DNA of 64,000 nt from Chryseobacterium sp. BLS98. Lineage in GTDB: Bacteria; Bacteroidota; Bacteroidia; Flavobacteriales; Weeksellaceae. A program made the translations under genes and the position numbers. Shown here piece by piece: positions 54,116 to 61,723 of this stretch. The notes below the pieces were generated by a model, which searched no databases, had not been told where the DNA came from, and saw nothing but the letters and a program-made list of their open reading frames with translations. Where the stretch lies: contig NZ_LFNF01000002.1 of NCBI RefSeq assembly GCF_001045445.1, positions 310,001 through 374,000 of the forward strand, written 5' to 3'. Within the stretch, counting starts at the first letter, position 1. Each line of letters begins with the position of its first letter.

Positions 54116-55141
54116 TTAATTATTAGGAATTAAGGTATTTCCGCTTCTTTTATTATTGAAAACACTTCCCCGGTTGTTTCGGTTGTTATCGGGACTTGTA
54201 ACCAGCAAGATGATAATCACAATGACAAAGTCCAGCAAAATACACCCTGCAAGCACTACAAACTGGTACATCCCAAAGTGTTTGATGGCATGTTCAAATG
54301 CAAAACCAATTTTTCCTACTTCCTGAGTCTGGGAAACGAGAGGCTCAAAATGAATTTTCTCATTGCCCAAAACAGTTTGTGCCCGGCTGCCCAATTTGTT
54401 ATACTCGGCAAGGGATTCATCGATAACGCCCTGTGACAGGTCATCTTTTTCTTTTTTAGATAAAAGAAGCAAATCCTGAATATTTTTATTCCATTTTAAA
54501 GAAGCATTATTCAGGTCTGTCTTCAATGCTCTTTCTTCAGGAGACAGATCAGAGATCATATTATCGATCTGATGCCCCATTCTTTCGGAGAGATCTTCAT
54601 AATCATTTCCAACGGGAGTAAGCAGATCCACTTTCTGGCCTGTCAGTTTTTCAATATCCCTGATTAATGACTGGGCGCGGGTTCCTATTCCTTTGTTTCC
54701 GGGATCTTTGATCTGTTCCATCAGCTGCTTTTTCTTGATCTCGATATTTTGGGTGGTGATTTTATTGTATTTATAGCTCAGCTTGGATTCTACATCGTTT
54801 TCGAGAGCCATAAAGCTTTTATTGATATCCCGTAGTTCATCGGTATAAATATCTGTTTTCATAAATCTGGTATACAGCGCATTAAAATTGGCAATGAAAC
54901 AAAAAGAGGCGATAAATACATAGATTCCGACAAGGCTTCCGGTAGGTTTTCCTTCAAGCTTGGCATTCCGAAGCATCCAGCACAGGAACAAAAGTAAAAG
55001 GGATAATACCAGGGCAATAACAAATGATGCAGGGCCGAAGATCTGCTGGAGCCCTAGCCATGTCTGATAAAAGCTTACGCTGATGAGCAGCAGGGCAAGG
55101 ATTCCCAAAAACAGGTCTGCAGGAGTTATTTTCTTATTCAT
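54116..55141 (-). CDS. integral membrane protein with long helical region, first gene of the GTPase operon
   Basis: The 341-aa protein has three N-terminal TM helices (LFLGILALLLISVSFY, FVIALVLSLLLLFLCWML and IYVFIASFCFIANF). About 190 polar, helix-forming residues (95-290) follow, then a fourth TM (FVVLAGCILLDFVIVIIILL) and an Asn-rich tail. The long soluble segment lies between TM3 and TM4. No known family recognised; the plan suggests a sensor or scaffold. The promoter has a TAGTTTTG -7 box and a 16-bp palindrome. Confidence 0.7.
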   Translation of the reverse strand: MNKKITPADLFLGILALLLISVSFYQTWLGLQQIFGPASFVIALVLSLLLLFLCWMLRNAKLEGKPTGSLVGIYVFIASFCFIANFNALYTRFMKTDIYTDELRDINKSFMALENDVESKLSYKYNKITTQNIEIKKKQLMEQIKDPGNKGIGTRAQSLIRDIEKLTGQKVDLLTPVGNDYEDLSERMGHQIDNMISDLSPEERALKTDLNNASLKWNKNIQDLLLLSKKEKDDLSQGVIDESLAEYNKLGSRAQTVLGNEKIHFEPLVSQTQEVGKIGFAFEHAIKHFGMYQFVVLAGCILLDFVIVIIILLVTSPDNNRNNRGSVFNNKRSGNTLIPNN

Positions 55142-55176
55142 AATTATTGAGTTTGTTTGTTTTCGTTTTATAGGTC

Positions 55177-55221
55177 CAAAACTACAAACACCCCTGAAAG
55201 AAAAATTACGGAAAACCGTAA
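55177..55221 (-). promoter_or_regulatory. promoter with 16-bp palindrome, site 2 of 3
   Basis: Minus-strand -7 box TAGTTTTG (complement of 55177-55184). The perfect palindrome TTACGGAAAACCGTAA is at 55206-55221, exactly 21 bp upstream of the box. No -33 TTG is seen at the right distance. Confidence 0.65.
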
Positions 55222-55472
55222 ACAGAATTTTATCAATTTAAAACGAATTGGTGGTAAATAATTTGAAATCTCTGTACCGAAAAGGGTTTCGGAATAATTA
55301 GATCAAACAAATAAAGTATATAGATATTAAAAATAATTCAAAAACACTCCCTTTATCATTGATTTTAAACCAATTACTATCATTTCAAAATCACTTTATC
55401 GTGATTAAAATGCATTTTTAACGCAAATATTTCATACTTTAGTGATAACTAAAACCATTAAATTCAAAATTT

Positions 55473-56648
55473 ATGAAAACATCATTATTATCCATGAAAA
55501 ATGGACTGGCTACTGCTATGGTCCTTTTAACAGGTATTGCAAGTGCCCAGCAGTGGGATATCAATGGAAATGCGGGTATCACCCCGGCCAATTATGCAGG
55601 AACAGTGGACCCAATCGCTTTTTATCTGAGAACCAATGGAGCTTCAGCTAATCCAGGACAGGCTATTCTTAACGAAGCCGGTTCGTTTATTGTAGATGCT
55701 GTAAATAATTCCAATGTCGCCAAAGTAAAAGGAAGCATTGTTGTCGGAAGCTCCAACATTCTTGGAAGTGGTACCGGAAGTTCTCTGGTTGCCGGCTGGC
55801 AAAATGACCTGGCTAATGGCGGAGGTGCCAATATCATTGGTGGACAGGCCAACGCCGTTCTGAATGGAGCAAGCAAATCTGTAGCTCTGGGCTGGAAAAA
55901 CATCATCAGAAACCATAACCAGTTTGCATTGGGAGTAGGTATTGATCTTAAAGATGTTTATTCCGGCGGATTCGGAATTGATCTTGCCGCTACAGGAAAC
56001 CGTTCTTTTGTGATAGGCTCCGGGACGGGAGGTGCAAAACTAACGAACAATATTCCATTATCAATTATGTTCGGGTTATCGACTACATCCACGATGCTGA
56101 TCAAAGATAAAAGTGTCGGTATTCTTACGCTCACTCCTACCGCCAATTTTCATACGGTAGGAACCGTAAGGCATGAAAATCTGCCTACAGGAAGCGGCCG
56201 TGCCCTGGTAGTAGATCCAAACGGAAATGTAATGGTTTCCAATACCGCCCTTAACAGAATAGCATCTTCTGATGAAACCATCCTGAAGCTGGAAGACCGC
56301 ATTAAAAATCTTGAAAATACGGTAGAAGAGCTGAAGCAACTGTTACTGAATAAAGGTGTTTCATCAACCGATATATCGTCAGCTGATGTAGCCAAACTAG
56401 CTCAGAATGTTCCCAATCCCACCAAAAACGGAACCAACATCAGCTATTACCTGCCGGAAAATACAAAAACAGCATCTATTGAGGTCTACAATATCTCCGG
56501 GCAACTGGTAAGATCTTTCCCGCTCCGCGAAAAAGGGAATGGATCGGTTACGGTTTCAAGTTCGGATCTTCCATCCGGTACGTATGTGTATACCATGATA
56601 GCAGACGGAAAGATTACAGGTTCTAAAAAAATGATTATGGAGGATTAA
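55473..56648 (+). CDS. T9SS cargo protein with trimeric head-like domain
   Basis: The 391-aa protein has a signal peptide (MKNGLATAMVLLTGIASAQ; an in-frame ATG at 55494 is an alternative start). Residues 90-200 contain the YadA-like head pattern (GAKSVALGWKNIIRNHNQFA style: NGASKSVALGWKNI and NHNQFALGVGIDL). A short coiled coil (LKLEDRIKNLENTVEELKQL) follows, then a type A sorting domain (AQNVPNPTKNGTNISYYL to PSGTYVYTMIADG). It is exported through T9SS and probably sits on the surface. Confidence 0.85.
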   Translation: MKTSLLSMKNGLATAMVLLTGIASAQQWDINGNAGITPANYAGTVDPIAFYLRTNGASANPGQAILNEAGSFIVDAVNNSNVAKVKGSIVVGSSNILGSGTGSSLVAGWQNDLANGGGANIIGGQANAVLNGASKSVALGWKNIIRNHNQFALGVGIDLKDVYSGGFGIDLAATGNRSFVIGSGTGGAKLTNNIPLSIMFGLSTTSTMLIKDKSVGILTLTPTANFHTVGTVRHENLPTGSGRALVVDPNGNVMVSNTALNRIASSDETILKLEDRIKNLENTVEELKQLLLNKGVSSTDISSADVAKLAQNVPNPTKNGTNISYYLPENTKTASIEVYNISGQLVRSFPLREKGNGSVTVSSSDLPSGTYVYTMIADGKITGSKKMIMED

Positions 56649-56676
56649 ATGCTTGATATATTATTTTCAAAAAAAT

Positions 56677-56709
56677 GAGCAATGGAGATTTCCATTGCTC
56701 GTTTTTTTC
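56677..56709 (+). terminator. terminator after the T9SS head-domain gene
   Basis: GAGCAATGGA (56677-56686) pairs perfectly with TCCATTGCTC (56691-56700), followed by GTTTTTTTC. Confidence 0.9.
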
Positions 56710-56728
56710 TTTGATCAGAAATAATCTA

Positions 56729-58621
56729 TCAGATAAAAACAGATTCCTGCTTTTCATAAAATAAAATTTCATGCTTTTCATCATCTGATAAAAGTAATCC
56801 CGGAATTTTTTTCTCAAGAAATACCAACAAACCCATTCCCCTTTCAAAAATTTCCTTTTTTGTCCAGTATTTATTCCTACTGATATCAATTTCATTATAG
56901 GAACCGGTAGTAAATCTATCTTGTTTAACCTCCCATGAAAGATTTCCCAGAGAGGAATTTTTTCCATTTTTCAAAATGGTAAGGTTACCAAGAGAATTAA
57001 GAAATACTTTTTCTGCAAAATATTTTTCATCTTCACTGTCAAAGCAATTGCTTACCTCCTTTACCTGATCCAGCCAATAGGTTGAATATTGCTGTGGAAT
57101 GATATGCTCGATTGTTGTCACATCATAATCAGACCAGGACACTTTATCGTTTGTTTCTTTAAATCTAAGTTTTAATTCTTCTTCATATTCAAAGAGATAG
57201 TATTTTAAAATACCCCATCTGTGAAAACCTTTTGCTCCTTTTACATAAGTATACAAAGACTTGAATGCATTTACAATATTCTGGTTTAGAATTTCACTAT
57301 TTAAATAATCAGACATTTCTGTGCGAACTTCTAGCAATACTTCATTGAAATCATCATTTTCAGAATATAATTTTCTTGCCCAGCTTGCTGTATTCCTTTC
57401 ATCCATAATCCAAATTCCAGGAACTCTGTTTCTAAATAATATCTTTTCCAGATCATCCAAAATCTGCAGAAGTATATCCTTATCTTTAATTTTGTATAAG
57501 AGAGTAGCAATAAATATTTTAATTTCCTTACTTCTGTTTAAAGTCAGAATCTTATTAATGATCGGGAATGAAGATTTATGAAGCTCATACCAGATCGGAG
57601 CGAGATCCGAAAGCTGAAAAATATAATCACTTATCTTTTTGTGGGAAACCTTAGCTTCTTTAGCATCAGACTCATCAAGATCATATTTTTCGGATTTATT
57701 ACAAAACATTTTAAAGATTTTTTCTTCAGCTAACTTTTCAGAAAAAACAGAATCTTTCGGCCTGCGATACAATGATAAATGCGCTGACAAAAACTCATCT
57801 TCATCTAAATAATTATTAGAATCCTTTGCTAAAGAATTATATATTTTTCCCCAGGCAGTATTGATATCTTTCCTAAGTTTATTTCTATCTTCATGGGGTT
57901 GCACTAATTTTTCATTCAGATAGATCAGTCTGTTTTTTAACTTCTCTAAAATAGTTAGTGGTTTCCCTCTGTTATTCATTGTTTCAAAGACTGCCTGGAC
58001 ATCTAAGTCTTTTTCAATTTTACGGATATCGAATAATAAAGACGTTGTTATTTTTCTGAAAACAAGATCCCTCTCACTGTAGGTCAGATTTTTAATTTTA
58101 TCTTCGAAAAATTGTTTAGCAAAAAGTAAATTTTTTGCATATAAATTAATAATAGAATTATCTAATAGTTCAGACTTATCTTCAAAAATATTCTGATATA
58201 AAAATTTGTAATTTTTATCACTATCCTGATACCCAAATTTATATACTTTACTATGACCTGACTGGTTGATTTGATAAAGAAATTTCTCAATCCATGTTTC
58301 TTTTCTTTTATCTGCATACCCTGTTTCTGACGATTGTATCAATACAAAAAGTAAAATATTCAAAGTCGTCAGCCTTTGCTGACCATCAACAACATAAAAA
58401 AAATCATCACTGATCCACTTTTCTGAATCAAGCGCTTTTGTTCTTTCCAAAAAAATAGTTCCTACATAATGTTTTTTAAGTTCACCATCCACTTCCTGAA
58501 TCTCATCTACATCATCCCATAATTCGTTTAATTGTTTTTCATTCCATGAGTAACCTCTTTGGTAATCCGGTATTCTAAAGAATCCTTCAGAAAATACTCT
58601 GTTTAAATTTATTGCTTCCAT
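56729..58621 (-). CDS. DUF262/DUF1524 (GmrSD-like) predicted nuclease
   Basis: ATG complementary to 58619-58621 gives 630 aa; a TTG start at 58699 is less likely because that region holds the promoter palindrome. The N-terminal DUF262 domain has IPDYQRGYSW (17-26) and VDGQQRLTT (78-86), a ParB-like NTPase motif. Near the C-terminus, TIEHIIPQ (E505-H506) is the HNH-type DUF1524 motif, followed by LNSLGNLTIL. The pair is the hallmark of GmrSD-type IV modification-dependent restriction and of BrxU-like proteins. The gene is more AT-rich than its neighbours, suggesting transfer. Confidence 0.88.
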   Translation of the reverse strand: MEAINLNRVFSEGFFRIPDYQRGYSWNEKQLNELWDDVDEIQEVDGELKKHYVGTIFLERTKALDSEKWISDDFFYVVDGQQRLTTLNILLFVLIQSSETGYADKRKETWIEKFLYQINQSGHSKVYKFGYQDSDKNYKFLYQNIFEDKSELLDNSIINLYAKNLLFAKQFFEDKIKNLTYSERDLVFRKITTSLLFDIRKIEKDLDVQAVFETMNNRGKPLTILEKLKNRLIYLNEKLVQPHEDRNKLRKDINTAWGKIYNSLAKDSNNYLDEDEFLSAHLSLYRRPKDSVFSEKLAEEKIFKMFCNKSEKYDLDESDAKEAKVSHKKISDYIFQLSDLAPIWYELHKSSFPIINKILTLNRSKEIKIFIATLLYKIKDKDILLQILDDLEKILFRNRVPGIWIMDERNTASWARKLYSENDDFNEVLLEVRTEMSDYLNSEILNQNIVNAFKSLYTYVKGAKGFHRWGILKYYLFEYEEELKLRFKETNDKVSWSDYDVTTIEHIIPQQYSTYWLDQVKEVSNCFDSEDEKYFAEKVFLNSLGNLTILKNGKNSSLGNLSWEVKQDRFTTGSYNEIDISRNKYWTKKEIFERGMGLLVFLEKKIPGLLLSDDEKHEILFYEKQESVFI

Positions 58622-58670
58622 AGTTATTATATCGGGTTCTATCCATTCACTGCTATCAACTGGCAGCCAG

Positions 58671-58715
58671 CAAGTATAAGAAAAATCTTTAGTTTTCAAT
58701 TACGGGAAAACGTAA
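58671..58715 (-). promoter_or_regulatory. promoter with 16-bp palindrome, site 3 of 3
   Basis: Minus-strand -7-like box TATACTTG (complement of 58671-58678, one mismatch to TAnnTTTG). TTACGGGAAAACGTAA at 58700-58715 lies exactly 21 bp upstream of the box, the same spacing as at the GTPase operon, and matches that site at 14 of 16 bases. Confidence 0.6.
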
Positions 58716-58809
58716 TTTCTCAACAAAGCAACACATAAAGCATATTTATCCTTTGTAATTTCCATGAAAGCTTAAATAGTATCTGCCTTTCGCAAGTAGT
58801 AACTCGCTG

Positions 58810-59532
58810 TTACAACCCCTTTTTCCCTTCCATCCAATACGCCTGCGACCTGATACACTTAGCATCCACCCCCTTTGTTTTAAGGAATTTTATGACTACA
58901 GACATCGTATTTCCATTTCCGGTAAGGTAGAAAACCGCTTCGTTATGGTGAACGGCTTGTTTTTCTTCCTTCAAAAAGTCGTTTAAAGCTTCTATAATGT
59001 TCTGTATATCATTTTTAGGAGCATGATAACCGTATAATCCAAGCTTTTTCAGGGCTGAAGATTCTTCCAGTTCGTGAAGGCAGGCAAATGAGCCTCCCGT
59101 TTCCTCCGCTACCTCTTTGATGGCCAGAGAACTCCCAAGCGAAGTTTCGTCACCCATTGAAAAATGAATTTCTGCATTGGGCTCAAAAAAACGTTTACCT
59201 CTGGGCAGTAAAATTTTGGTAACATCACCTTCTGAAAGATGATGAGCAAAACGACTTCCAACAGAATCGGTATTATGGAGATGAAACAACACATCGAAAG
59301 TTCCTTCTTGCCTGTTGAAATTGAAAGGTGAATAATTACGGTAATCCCTTTCGTTGACTCTTATTCCAATGGCATAAGCAGGTTCAAAAGAGACATCTCC
59401 CAGGTCGGAAGCAAAACGGATAAGCCGAAGATCTTTTGAAATATTTCCGGCATGTACAACAGCACACTCTTTAAATTTCGAGGACATGACATTTTCTAAA
59501 GTATCATTGATCCATTTTGGTAAGCTTGGCAT
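58810..59532 (-). CDS. siderophore-interacting FAD-binding protein
   Basis: The 240-aa protein resembles the SIP/ViuB family that releases iron from ferric siderophores by reduction with FAD. Residues 30-95 are the FAD domain (RDYRNYSPFNFNRQEGTFDV, with the R-x-Y-S/T motif as RNYSPF), followed by FHLHNTDSVGSRFAHHLSEG; the C-terminal part binds NAD(P)H (FYLTGNGNTMSVVIKFLKTKG). It is the last of a minus-strand set with an AraC regulator and a LysE exporter. Confidence 0.88.
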   Translation of the reverse strand: MPSLPKWINDTLENVMSSKFKECAVVHAGNISKDLRLIRFASDLGDVSFEPAYAIGIRVNERDYRNYSPFNFNRQEGTFDVLFHLHNTDSVGSRFAHHLSEGDVTKILLPRGKRFFEPNAEIHFSMGDETSLGSSLAIKEVAEETGGSFACLHELEESSALKKLGLYGYHAPKNDIQNIIEALNDFLKEEKQAVHHNEAVFYLTGNGNTMSVVIKFLKTKGVDAKCIRSQAYWMEGKKGL

Positions 59533-59613
59533 AAAAAATTTTAATGCAAAGGAAGCTTCAAAATGAGAATGAACCGATAGCTGTTTCAGGGAATTAATTG
59601 GACAATCCGCGGA

Positions 59614-60486
59614 TTATCCTTTATTTCTTTTTTTGTCCCGGAATTCTGACGGCGGGCATCCTTCAGCTTTGGAAAATAAACGGGAAAAATAAGCATAATC
59701 ACTATACCCAAGATTATAAGAAATTTCTTTTACCGATAGTTGAGTAAAAGATAAAAGCCTTTTGGCTTCAATTAAAACTTCCTGATGAATCCAGTACTGT
59801 GCAGATCTTCCTGTAACTTCCCGGATGACATCAGTAAGATAGCCGCGGGAAATATTCAAAGCTGCAGCGTAAGATGATGGACTTTTCATGGTTTTAAAGT
59901 CTTTCCTTACGAGTACCCTGAATTTTCTTGCCAACTGAACCGTCCGGCTTTCACCGGATATCCCGGAATTTTTTTCAGCTGAAAAAATCATTGCATACAT
60001 ACCTGTAAAAGCATTTATTAAAGAACGGATGACCAAAAAACCTTCTTTAGTTCCCAGCATTTCTTCCGTACAGGTTGTCTGAAGCATTCCGGCACATGCA
60101 CTGAGCTTCTCAGTCCAGTTTTTGTCAATAGAAATAGGCTGAATATCCACGAGGGTTTCCTCAAAAACCGATCTTACGGAATCCGGAAGCAATTCTGCTT
60201 TCACGGCAATAAACCATCCGGTGACGTTGTCCATAAGAATACCTTCGTGAACTTGTCCCGGTAGCAGAAAGAAAACAGCTTTATCATGTGCTTCTATCAT
60301 CTTAAAATCAACCATCATTTTGGCCCGTCCACTTTCCAAAAACGTAAAAATATAGTGACTGTCACGGTGAATCCCTTTATCAAACAGATTATCCTCCGTG
60401 CTGATGGTCCGCTTTTCAATTCTTTCGACCAAAATGCCATGTCGGGTAATGCCGCTTAAATCATATGTAGGAATAGTCTGCTTCAT
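59614..60486 (-). CDS. AraC-family transcriptional regulator
   Basis: The 290-aa protein has an N-terminal cupin-like ligand domain (SHYIFTFLESGRAKMMVDFK, FFLLPGQVHEGI) and two C-terminal helix-turn-helix motifs (YAAALNISRGYLTDVIREVT and VKEISYNLGYSDYAYFSRLF). It probably regulates the flanking LysE-type exporter and the siderophore-interacting gene. Confidence 0.92.
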   Translation of the reverse strand: MKQTIPTYDLSGITRHGILVERIEKRTISTEDNLFDKGIHRDSHYIFTFLESGRAKMMVDFKMIEAHDKAVFFLLPGQVHEGILMDNVTGWFIAVKAELLPDSVRSVFEETLVDIQPISIDKNWTEKLSACAGMLQTTCTEEMLGTKEGFLVIRSLINAFTGMYAMIFSAEKNSGISGESRTVQLARKFRVLVRKDFKTMKSPSSYAAALNISRGYLTDVIREVTGRSAQYWIHQEVLIEAKRLLSFTQLSVKEISYNLGYSDYAYFSRLFSKAEGCPPSEFRDKKRNKG

Positions 60487-60500
60487 TACTTGATTTGAGG

Positions 60501-61136
60501 TTATTTAGCTTTTGAAAAGGCCATTTTTACAGCTAAAAACATTAGAACACTTGCCATAAACCACTTCTGAACCTTCACCCAAAAAGGATTTTCTGCAAAA
60601 AATGCAGCAACCCTTGCTGCCGCCAGTACGATGATAAAGTTGATGCTGAAGCTCACAAAAACCTGGATCACTCCCAGTTCCAGGCTCTGAGTCAGTATCG
60701 AGCCATATTCAGGTTTAATAAACTGCGGGAAAAAAGACAGGTAAAATACGGCCACTTTCGGATTCAGTACATTTGTCAGAAAGCCAACTGTGAAAAGCTT
60801 TCTGGGACTGTCATGGGAACCATTTTTATCTACTTCAAATATATTCTTGCTTTTAGGTTTAACTGCCTGATATGCCAGATACAAAAGATAAACTGTTCCG
60901 AGTGTTTTTAATACAGTATAAGCGAGCGGGACAGCCAGCAATACTGCCGTAAGTCCGAATGATACCATAATGATGTGAAAAAGAAAACCGCAAACTATTC
61001 CGGCCAGCGAAATCATTCCTGATTTTTTACCCTGTGTTATCGATTTGGAAATCAGATAAATCATGTTCGGACCAGGGCTTATCACCAATACCAGTGCAGC
61101 AAGGACAAAAAATAAGAGTTCGTGGAATGGAATCAT
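60501..61136 (-). CDS. LysE-family amino acid exporter
   Basis: The 211-aa membrane protein has six helices and the LysE/RhtB signature near the N-terminus (LVISPGPNMIYLISKSITQG) and the conserved FLTNVLNPKVAVFYLSFFPQF. It exports amino acids or small amphipathic compounds. It starts 14 bp before the AraC gene on the same strand. Confidence 0.93.
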   Translation of the reverse strand: MIPFHELLFFVLAALVLVISPGPNMIYLISKSITQGKKSGMISLAGIVCGFLFHIIMVSFGLTAVLLAVPLAYTVLKTLGTVYLLYLAYQAVKPKSKNIFEVDKNGSHDSPRKLFTVGFLTNVLNPKVAVFYLSFFPQFIKPEYGSILTQSLELGVIQVFVSFSINFIIVLAAARVAAFFAENPFWVKVQKWFMASVLMFLAVKMAFSKAK

Positions 61137-61723
61137 CTTGTAATCATTTAGTTAAAAATATCTTTTGGAAGCCATTTTTTCGGCTGTAAAGAAAATTACC
61201 GACAAATATAGATGTTTCCTATGATTAGTAGGTTTGGTTCCCGATCGATTTTCTCTCATTAAATAATTATTAAAGCTCAATTATTTAATTAACAATAAGA
61301 TTACAAATAATATAAGGAGGATACAGCTATTTTACTATTTTTGTATTCCCGGAAGAGGGATTTTTCTTTCTTCAAAATAATTACACCCAACTATAAACCA
61401 GAAAACGAAATGCAGCTTATTAAATCAACAAGAAAAGTACCTGTGACCAAAATGATGAGGATTCATAAATATCTTTCTGCTGTTAAAAATTTATGCTAAA
61501 AATTTTCTTCCGGTTATTTATCTTAGGCAGCTATACCATATTTTTTTTATGCACATCATAATATAGGCGGCTTTTTCCCGTTTGAAAGTAAACTATTAAT
61601 CATTTTACCTAACAATAAAAGTTTCACCAGCCTAATTTTCTTGGTTCTTCTGATCGGCTTTTTTATTCAATCAACTTAACCATACTATTTGATAGATTTC
61701 TACTCCATTAAAATTTAAACTCA
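61137..61723. other. 587-bp intergenic region before the TonB receptor
   Basis: A TATTTTTG box (61336-61343) could be a -7 element for the receptor gene. A 29-codon ORF (61410-61499, MQLIKSTRKVPVTKMMRIHK...) lies downstream of it but shows no family trait or attenuator hairpin. No RNA gene was recognised. Confidence 0.5.

Noticed and set aside
58621..58699. Extended TTG start of the DUF262 gene
   Set aside because: The extension would cover the -7-like box and palindrome, while the internal ATG gives the usual DUF262 N-terminus.
61410..61499. 29-codon ORF upstream of the TonB receptor as a leader peptide
   Set aside because: There is no run of one amino acid and no terminator hairpin before the receptor, so attenuation is not supported.
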